NCBI GenBank assembly: GCA_008973525.1
Contig: WACJ01000078.1
Span: forward strand, 558,001 to 622,000
Origin: Stenopsyche tienmushanensis
Taxonomy: Eukaryota; Arthropoda; Insecta; Trichoptera; Stenopsychidae
Length of the DNA stretch: 64,000 nt
Direction: 5' to 3'
The position numbers were made by a program, and so were the translations under genes. The notes under the pieces were generated by a model. It ran no database searches and had not been told where the DNA came from. It saw only the letters and a program-made list of their open reading frames with translations. Below are positions 56,524 through 64,000 of the stretch, one piece after another; positions within the stretch are counted from its first letter, which is position 1; every line of letters begins with the position of its first letter.

Positions 56524-56553
56524 TGAACCCGATAGGTGGTTCAAAATATCGGA
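56524..56553. repeat. 30-bp conserved block shared with 17721-17750
   Basis: TGAACCCGATAGGTGGTTC followed by AAATATCGGA, with one mismatch to the other copy, holds two possible stems (GAACC/GGTTC and CCGATA/TATCGG). It is probably part of the untranslated end of a Penelope-like element. Confidence 0.5.
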
Positions 56554-56657
56554 CGAAGATAATAATTCGATCATAATTTTTGCCTATAAAAACTTAAAAA
56601 ACGCGATTAAACACCCGGTTTTTTTAAAAAAATTTAAAAAAATAAAAATCATATATA

Positions 56658-57939
56658 TTGGGTTGGTGCAAAAGTTAAGGCCGTTTTTTATGATCCTAGG
56701 TAAAAATTTTTTTTTCAAAAATGATGAATAGCATCTTCTTTTAAATGATTCCATTGTATAAAGGATGCTTTCCCTCTACTTTCTATTCAGTTTTGGCCTG
56801 GCCAGAGTACAGTGAAAAGCCCTTGTATTTTTTCAAAATGTCGGTCGATAAAGTGCATTTACGTCATTGTTTACTTTATGAATTCCGAAAAGACAATACC
56901 GCGAGTGTGAAAACCAAAAACATTTGCGAAGTGTATGGAACAGATGTCATCAAAATTCGACAGGTACGAAAATGGTTTACAAAATTCCGATCTGGGGATT
57001 TTTCACTAATTGATAAACCACATATCGGGCAGCCATTGAAGTCTAATGACGACAAGTTTAAAGTCATAATTGACACCAATCCACGTCTAACCACCAGGGA
57101 GATCGCGTCGATGATGGGAGTTAACCAAAGAATCGTATTAAGACATTTGAAGGGTATGGGGATGGTTTCGCGGTACGACGTTTGGATACCTCATCAATTG
57201 TCGGCTGCCAATTTATTGGATAGTGTTTCAACGTGCGTTACTTTGAGTGCGAGACAAAAATGTGAACCTTTTTTGCATCGTTTGGTAACGGAAGATGAGA
57301 AATGGGTCGTGTACAACAACGTGACAAGAAAAAGACATTGGGCTATACCTGGACAAGCCCCATTAACAACTTTGAAGGCCGAAATCCACAAAAAAAGTTA
57401 TGCTTTGTGTTTGGTGGGATTAAAAGGGTATTGTATATTTTGAACTCTTGGAACCCAATCAGACAATTACAGCAGAACGATATTGTCAGAAATTATCCAA
57501 ATTGAACATCGCCCTTCAAAAGAATAGACCAGAATTGGTAAACAGAAAAGGGGTAGTGTTTCATCACGACAACGCGCGACCACGTAAGACTTTGATGACC
57601 CAACACAAGCTAAATGAGTTGAATTGGGATGTTATCAAGCATCCACCGTGCTCTCCAGATCTTGCTCCTTCCGATATTTATTTATTCCGATCACTGCAAA
57701 ATGTTTTAAATGATAAAAAAGTTGATACAATAGAGCAGGTAAAAACATCCCTTACTACATTTTTCGCATCAAAATCCACGGAATTTTACACTAATGGTAT
57801 TAAAAAGTTGATAGAAAGATAGGAGAAGGTTATAAGAACAGATAGAAATTATATAATTGATTAAATAAATACTACAAGTCTAAAAAAAAATTTTTAATTG
57901 TATATGTAAAAAACGGCCCTAACTTTTGCACCAACCCAA
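56658..57939 (+). mobile_element. mariner element, 1,282 bp, complete ends
   Basis: Inverted repeats TTGGGTTGGTGCAAAAGTTA (left) and its complement at the right (57910-57939) lie between TA dinucleotides (56656-56657 and 57940-57941). One transposase gene fills the interior. This is the best-preserved DNA transposon in the window. Confidence 0.92.
56838..57822 (+). pseudogene. mariner transposase, disabled by a frameshift and a stop
   Basis: The start MSVDKVHLRHCLLYEF is followed by two helix-turn-helix regions (IRQVRKWFTKFRSG; TTREIASMMGVNQRIVLRHL), a WIPHQL-type motif and the DD34D catalytic residues. The first D is in VTEDEKWV (about 57293), the second in VFHHDNARPR (57557-57586), the third in PPCSPDLAPSD (about 57643-57675). 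A one-base change in the A run at 57390-57396 shifts the frame, and TAA at 57421-57423 in the downstream frame replaces the family's W codon. It ends with TAG after IKKLIER. It is inactive but only lightly decayed. Confidence 0.9.
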
Positions 57940-58059
57940 TATATAATGAAATTAATGTATAATAATTGATACGCTCTGCGAAAAAATTCAATTCAGTGGT
58001 ACGTTGATTTCTTTCTGTGCCTTATCCGCACCCTCACCTCACCTCACCACCGGGGATTT

Positions 58060-58245
58060 GCAAAGACCATTATAGTGACACGTTCTTTACTAGTTTTGTA
58101 TCCAGGTGAAGTATTTTCACGTTTGGGTGCTAAGGATTTATTGTGTAGTTTTTTTTTCAATTCAAGCCGATCTCATCAGCTTTGTACATAAATTCTTCGT
58201 CAAAGCTTTCCTTTTCCACAAATAGCTTCAATGTGTGTGTTTGCT
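58060..58245 (-). pseudogene. pogo/Tigger transposase fragment
   Basis: The minus strand reads KESFDEEFMYKADEIGLN, then ENTSPGYKTSKERVTIMVFA in another frame. It is the counterpart of 25300-25460 and includes the position of the first catalytic aspartate (KADEIGL). No ends were seen. Confidence 0.6.
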
Positions 58246-58504
58246 GAAGGTGAAATCTTCATTTAATTTTGTATTGAAAAATATTCCTTTTTGTCAGTTA
58301 TCATGTAGTATCATTTATTTTAATAATTTTTAATTAAAACAACGAATCCCCCTCATCCCGATAACCTTATTAAAACTGCCTTCCGTCATTTTTGCTTTGA
58401 AATCGTAGAGCATAGTTTCAAGCTGAATTTCTAAAAAACCAAAGCAAGAGTAACGACACTATTATGGATGATTTACTTTTTATTTTACTTTGGGCGGCTC
58501 TTTT

Positions 58505-58555
58505 AGCGCTTAAGTGAGTCAGAGGTCTCGTCGCGTAGGGGTTCGAATTTTTTTT
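58505..58555 (+). repeat. tRNA-like SINE head fragment
   Basis: GCGCTTAAGTGAGTCAGAGG followed by GGGGTTCGAATT and a T run looks like a tRNA-derived SINE or relic with B box and pol III stop. It is very short and uncertain. Confidence 0.25.
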
Positions 58556-58568
58556 TGAACCTCTAGGC

Positions 58569-60685
58569 CAGGGGTCGGCAACCAGCGGCTCGCTAGCCAC
58601 GTGCGGTTCTTTGGGTGTGAAGCTGCGGCTCTTTAGTTCCATACGCAAATAACGAAATTTTCTACTTAAATAACCATGCAAAACCATCGCTCCCATTGAA
58701 TTTGTTTGCTCAATTGTTTGTTATTGAAGTACAAGTTAGCGTTGTAAGTAAATGTTAAATTGTTTAAATTTTTTACTTAAATAATAAGTGATTATCTTCT
58801 TCTTTTTTTTCTGTGAGAGGGAAATCTTCGCAAGACACCCATTCTGGGTAGTGTGGGATTAACGATTAACTCGTTCCTACCCACTAAACCCCTCCCTTGT
58901 TCTTCTCTGGCCCCCTGGTATTGTTTTACACATTACTTCAGGAGGACAGGTAGTCTGACCTTAGATTGGTCTTATTCTATTGTCGGAGAGGCGCTCTGCG
59001 TCTCAGTCTCTCACTCCCCTCTTTGGCGCTCAGAATCTCTTCTACGTAGTTGCGCCAAAGGTTCCAGTTCTTCTTGCTTCCTATCATGCTGTGGACCATG
59101 TTATCGACGTTGAGCTCGGCTACCCCGAGTACTTGTTTCAGCAGTATTCTCTTGGGTGCCCAAACCTCACAGCCAATGATGGTGTGCTCTGTGTCGTCGA
59201 CCTCCGCTTGGTAGTGGTGGAACGTTGCGGATGGTTCTTTGCCAATCCGCTTCAGGTACGCACCGAAGCATCCATGCCCAGTGAGCACCTGAGTCAAGAG
59301 GTAGGTTGTTTTACCGTGTTCCCGGGCCCTCCACCGACTTATGACCGGGATAAGTCGATGGATCCATCTTCCCTTGCTGGACTGATCCCATCTCTGTTGA
59401 CAGGCTTCCCTCAGTTTCTGGTCATGTTCGTTGCGATTTTTAGGATTTTCGTAGTCCAAGGCCCTCTTCTTTCCTTGGAGGTCCACCGGGTATTCCAGCG
59501 ATCACCAGCACCGCGTCTTCGGACATTGTCCCTGTCATTGGACCCTGGCGAGCTTCTTTCTGTTGGTGTCGCGTCTGAGTGACTCATGCCATATCGGGGC
59601 TCCGTACAGAAGGATCGAGTATATTACCTCGTTTATGGTACGTCTTCTGTACGGTTTTGGCCCTCCAATGTTTGGCATGAGCCGTCCAAGCTCGCTGGCC
59701 ACCTTCTGCGCCTTCTGTGCAGTTTCTTCTATGTGTTTGCTAATGGTCAGCTTGTTATCCATGAGGATCCCGAGGTATCTCAGCGTTTTGCTGTATTCCA
59801 CCTCGTTTCCTCCAATGACAAGCTGCTAGACTCTCGGTCTTCCCCGTCTGCTGCATATCATTGCCTCCGTTTTTTCGGACGCCAACTGCAAGCGATTATC
59901 CCGCATCCACGCTCGAATTCTGGTGAGGGCTTCGTTGCCCGTCACCTCCATTTCCCATGGATGCCGAGCCGTCACCAGCAGCGTGACGTCGTCCGCAAAG
60001 GCAATGAGTTCTGGTCCTGCAGGTAGTGCCATGTTTATGTCACTGTTGTAGAGTACGTTCCAGAGGGTTGGTCCCAAAACGGACCCCTGCGGGACGCCCA
60101 TCTCCAGTCTTCTCGTCAGGTCCGTTTCGTTGTGATGGACATATCGGTCTTTGAAATAATCGCTTACGAGGTCTACCGCATACTGTGGAACTTCAATTTT
60201 TTTCTCCAGGGCTCCCACGATTAGCTCCCAGTTTGCGCTTTTGAAAGTGTTTTTGATGTCCAGTGTGACCATCACAACGTAATTGCTTTCTTTAACCGAG
60301 CCTTTCCACGCCTTTCGGATGATATCAGTTACACGTTTTATTGCTCCAAGCGTGGATCGCCCCGGTCTAAAGCCATACTGCCTGTCTGACAGTTTTCGTT
60401 CAATTCCTGGTTGGATTCTCTTCAACAGCATTGTTTCGAGGAGTTTTCCAAGACCGTCCGGCAATTAAGTAATTATCTAATAATACCACATATATATTAT
60501 CCAATTTGTTGTTAAAAAACACTTCTTATATATGAATAAATAGATAAGTTATTTTTATCAAAAAACTTTATTTATGCGAGTACTATTTATTGTTGGCAAG
60601 AAATTTTTTTGTGGCTCTTTAAACACTTAGAAATTTGTAAATTGTAATTTTTGGCTCTTCCGATTCAAAAGGCTGCCGACCCCTG
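58569..60685. mobile_element. hAT element (CAGGGGTCGGCAACC ends) interrupted by an R1-like LINE
   Basis: TAGGCCAGGGGTCGGCA (58565-58581) and its inverted form TGCCGACCCCTGGCCTA (60673-60690) define the ends, with GCGGCTCTTT motifs inside both. About 450 bp belong to the hAT itself. The remainder, 58798-60466, is a LINE insertion. No transposase is left, and no clear 8-bp target duplication. Confidence 0.65.
58798..60466 (-). pseudogene. 5'-truncated R1-clade LINE with 12-bp target duplication
   Basis: AAGTGATTATCT (58786-58797) and AAGTAATTATCT (60467-60478) flank the insertion, and a T run (A tail) marks the 3' end. On the minus strand the longest open piece (59826-60464) spans RT motifs with LSDRQYGFRPGRSTLGAIKR, VTLDIKNTFKSANW, GVPQGSVLGPTLWNVLYNSD and FADDVTLL. 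The thumb region (59535-59801) has LRYLGILMDNKLT. The C-terminal part (58977-59486) has LTQVLTGHGCFGAYLKRIGK and HTIIGCEVW. Two frameshifts separate the pieces. The 3' untranslated part matches that of the ORF1-only element at 39433-39660. Confidence 0.88.
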
Positions 60686-60689
60686 GCCT

Positions 60690-62230
60690 AAACAAATCAA
60701 TCGTTCATCAAAATTTAAAAAACATTAACAATTTAGAGTTCGGGTGTTCCGCGCTATGCTTCGCCTAAAGTGCGGGAGATTTCGTAAGAAATTCATGAAA
60801 CTCTTCTTTTTTCGTATAATTGATATAATTCTTAACCCAGCTAATAGATTGAAACGAAATTTTAGTGGTGCCTACAAAAGAGCTTACTGCATCCATATAT
60901 TTAAACTAAACATTGATTTTCAATATGTGGTACGAGTATCGTGTACTATGAAAATATGTAATATTGAGCCCTAGTCATCCATCATTTGTACGACCTTTGC
61001 GTCCATACCATGATCTTAATATAAAACAAAAAAATACATATTCTACGTAATCATATTCCTGAATCTTTTATTAATGATATCATCATTTAATTTTTGAGGT
61101 CGTCCTTATTGAGCGATGTGCTTAAGTTCCCTTTTACCATTTTTAAACTATTTAAACCAGATGTTCTTAAACTTATGTAGTCTGCGAACCCCCTCTTGAA
61201 CAAAATTTCTTTCACGGATCCTCTCTTGAAAAATTTTGGATGATATCTCAATATTTTCAATGATGAAGATTATATCATAAAGAGCTTTTCAAGTGTAGAT
61301 ATTTCAGTTAGCGCTTTTCTTGGAATGGGATTTCTGGGTTTGGTTTAGTTTTATCTGATGCTTAAATCTATCTCATTATCGTATTTGTATGTACTTGTAA
61401 TGGCGTATTTTTATTGTTGAACAACTTATCCTATTCATCTGCATCTCAGAAATCAAATAAATTGACATACGTTGTGTCAAATATGCACCTAGATTAATTT
61501 GCTTATAATCAACTTACGAAAATGTGGGTGATTAGCCAAAATTCAATATCAGTTCATAGTATTAAATTACATAACGAATGGAATATTGTGGAAATAAATG
61601 CGATTATAAATTTTTACATTGTTTATTTACTGTTATATAATATTTGTATTTGGAAAGCATTAAATAATAAAGGTTATTTTTATGGTACATCACTTTGTGT
61701 CTTTCAATTTACATTATCAAATTATATTAAACATAACAACCACCAGCCAAATATGTATATAATTGTCCATCGTTTACTATCATATTTACCGACATATACA
61801 GTTCAGATGTGGCACATTCACATTAAAGCTGAATGTTAAAAGTTGAACTTTTATGAGAATATGCAAATATTTATTTGATATGAGTGTCAAATGCCCTGTT
61901 GGTTCTTACTTCTATATTACTAAATAACCAATGAATAGAATTATTTAAATTTGTGGCAATACATATTAATGTCTTTGTTAACAAAACTTCTTTAATTTGT
62001 GAATTAATGAATTAATTTTGACTTGTCAAATACTCGAAACGTTCATTTAAATCCTATCAAATAAAATGTATTGATGCTATTGACTATTTACAAGAATATA
62101 TTGATAAGGCTCATCAAAATATTAGCAATTCATAATCTGAATATTATTTTAATAGCGTTTAATAGAATATAATGTAGCTGTTGACCTGATCAAAAATCTC
62201 TAACAATGTAACCAAATCACAATCAAAGTG
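60690..62230. other. AT-rich flank with one hAT end, otherwise empty
   Basis: Only a hAT terminus of the CAGatgTTCTTAAACTT...GCGAACCCCC type is recognised, at 61155-61240. The 105-residue open frame at 61522-61839 is AT-rich, hydrophobic and without family features, so I do not call it a gene. Confidence 0.4.
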
Positions 62231-62239
62231 AATGCTGCT

Positions 62240-62720
62240 CCAAATGCTGATAAGACGATGCTAATTACTTCGCAGACAGAAGAAATGCTTACTCTTCTCC
62301 AGCTCCAGACAGAGCCATCAGCTCAGATATGCGTCTTGAGATAAATTAATCAAATACTAAAATTACAAGTCTCTCGTATTCACCATATGCCTTTATGAAG
62401 TCGAAACTTAGACAAGAGGGTAAACTAAGGAAAACTTATGTACGCATTCGAAATGTACTGCTGGAGACGTTTGCTGAGAATCCCACGGACGGCCAAATGC
62501 TCCAACTCATCTATCCTGGACGAGGTTAAAATATAACAGTAACAGGTCACGTAGAAGGTTGCCGCGGAAGAATAAGAGCTCCTATCTGTTAATCCGACCA
62601 GATCATGAATCTGAATGCGGGTTACAGGGGACTGTCATCAACACTATGATTGACACAAACCGGAGTTACAGTCTTGTCATGATGACACGACGCAGAGAAG
62701 AAGCAGATTTTTTGACTAGT
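62240..62720 (+). pseudogene. LINE ORF2 C-terminal remnant
   Basis: The plus strand reads FEMYCWRRLLRIPRTAKCSN (about 62445-62505), close to the 'FE.WC.RR.LRI.WT.R..N' motif found after the reverse transcriptase in RTE/Jockey/L1-type LINEs. HDDTTQRR-like residues follow at the end. Many stops are present, and it is an isolated old fragment. Confidence 0.5.
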
Positions 62721-63439
62721 GATTGAATCTCCAGCTACTTTGATATTTCAGCAATAGAAAAATATGCTGGACACGCTTTTATATTTTTTTAAAATGTATA
62801 TTACATTTATTTTTATAAACATGTATAATATCAATAAAAAGTACATACTTATAGAAAACATCAAACTTTTCTATATTTGTGAATACAAAAAAACAACAAC
62901 GTAAAATCTTAAACGAGTCCTAAAATAAATATATATTTATACGTTATTACGTATTTTATTGATCAGATATTGGCAAAAAGAGTTGTCAAAATGATAAAAG
63001 AGACAATGTTATATGTATCAAAATAATTTCAAATGAATTTCAAGCAACTTATTACATATTTTGTGTATCAATCTATATTTGAGCTATTTTTTATCATAAA
63101 AATGATTTGTTAACAAAATGTTTATATAAGTTTTAACGCTAATACATCTTATTTTCTAAGAATGAGCAAAATGTCTCCAGATAAATACACAGAAAATATT
63201 TAATTTATGTACAAGGGATTACACAGGTAATACAATTTGTGCTTTCACTATAGATATAATATATACATTTATGATATACGTTGTTATAAATCAAATATAC
63301 GTGCTTTAAAGTGTAGAAAGCGGACATTGGAAAGATTTAATGAATGCGTATACTATGGATTGTTTGAGGCATTCAGAAAATAACTGCATTAGTCATTTAA
63401 AATGCTATAGGATTTAAATTAAATGTATTAACATCAATC

Positions 63440-63610
63440 GAAAGATTACCAGCTTCGTCCGGTCTACATTGGGCAGATCGTGTGGCGCAAATTCGAGACC
63501 GAGTGGCAGCAGACCCGTCGGAATAGCTCGTCTACGTTCTGGAATAGACAGGTAGACATAAATGCAGCACGTCTGGGCCTTGTCTGTTAGAAGGAGAAGG
63601 TGCAGAATAG
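63440..63610. other. GC-richer island, coding potential unresolved
   Basis: The composition changes sharply from AT-rich flanks. Open frames run on both strands. On plus, ACATTGGGCAG could be an acceptor and CAGGTAGAC (about 63549) a donor, bounding IVWRKFETEWQQTRRNSS. No family was recognised. It may be an exon of a neighbouring gene or a transposon piece. The rest of 62721-64000 is AT-rich with nothing recognised. Confidence 0.25.
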
Positions 63611-64000
63611 ACAATATTGAATGATTGAATTTCAGATTTTCAATCCAGGCAAAGTAAAATTATACATCTTGGACGGCCGTATTTATATTACAGATTTCTA
63701 ACAGCATAAAGATACTGTAATATTGTTTAAAAGACAATATGATTCAAGTGGGAATTCGATCTTTAAAAATGTATATTGAATTCAACAGGCGTTTTATTTG
63801 TAATAAAAAGTTAATTTCTGTACTTTTTTTGCATTTGTGCGAGAAAGAGGTTCAAATTGGACCCCAATCGACTCAACCATTTTGATGCAGAGATATATTA
63901 AAATTTGTGCTACTGGTTTTTATTGAACATGTGTGAAATAAATTTGTGTAATTATTCTTACAAAGCTGATTCTTTCCATTTTGTTGTTTTAATATTGTAA

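Noticed and set aside
61522..61839. 105-residue plus-strand open frame
   Set aside because: AT-rich, no motif, no splice context. It is the kind of open frame that arises by chance at this base composition.
1..64000. CRISPR arrays, prokaryotic operons, rRNA genes or telomeric TTAGG arrays
   Set aside because: None were seen. Repeats here are transposon ends, simple sequence or the gene duplication.

Overview
The window is animal nuclear DNA, almost certainly from an arthropod and probably an insect. It is AT-rich, its real genes have many short exons with GT/AG introns, and it is packed with decayed transposons of families common in insects: mariner, pogo/Tigger, piggyBac, several hAT lineages, R1-like and RTE/Jockey-like LINEs, a Penelope-like fragment and a Mutator-like fragment. 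No bacterial, organellar or rRNA genes were seen. I could not assign a species.

The main gene is a plus-strand ankyrin-repeat gene that I reconstructed from 19 exons between 9227 and 54559. The reading phases chain without conflict: the exons sum to 2,916 nt, or 971 codons plus a stop. The product is a string of ankyrin repeats ending in a conserved tail that resembles a SOCS box. Just upstream (2067-4088) lie the last three exons of a second, tandem paralogue whose 5' part is outside the window. The two copies also share about 2.5 kb of intron (26-2571 and 47164-49889). That shared intron already contains the same piggyBac fragment and SINE-like head, so those insertions predate the duplication.

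Region by region. 1-4400: 3' end of paralogue 1. 4400-9200: intergenic, with a GC-rich block and a hAT nested in a KIAA1586-like hAT. 9227-14924: exons 1-5, with Mutator-like and RTE-like sequence in intron 1. 14925-18398: intron with hAT, piggyBac-MITE and Penelope remnants. 18399-18817: exons 6-7. 18818-27858: a 9 kb intron of hAT, RTE and Tigger sequence. 27859-29321: exons 8-11. 29322-37736: intron with two R1-like elements and a complete-ended Tigger. 37737-37940: exons 12-13. 37941-44712: intron with an ORF1-only LINE derivative, nested inverted-repeat elements and a mariner relic. 44713-46305: exons 14-16. 46306-54559: duplicated intron and exons 17-19. 54560-64000: mariner, a hAT carrying an R1-like insertion, and largely empty AT-rich DNA.

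The clearest novel points are the compact LINE derivative that keeps only ORF1 and the LINE 3' end (39426-41421, 14-bp target duplication), the very TE-loaded tandem ankyrin/SOCS-like pair, and several insertions whose target sites can be read exactly from paralogous or nested sequence. No computation or database search was run. Family names rest on motifs recognised by eye.
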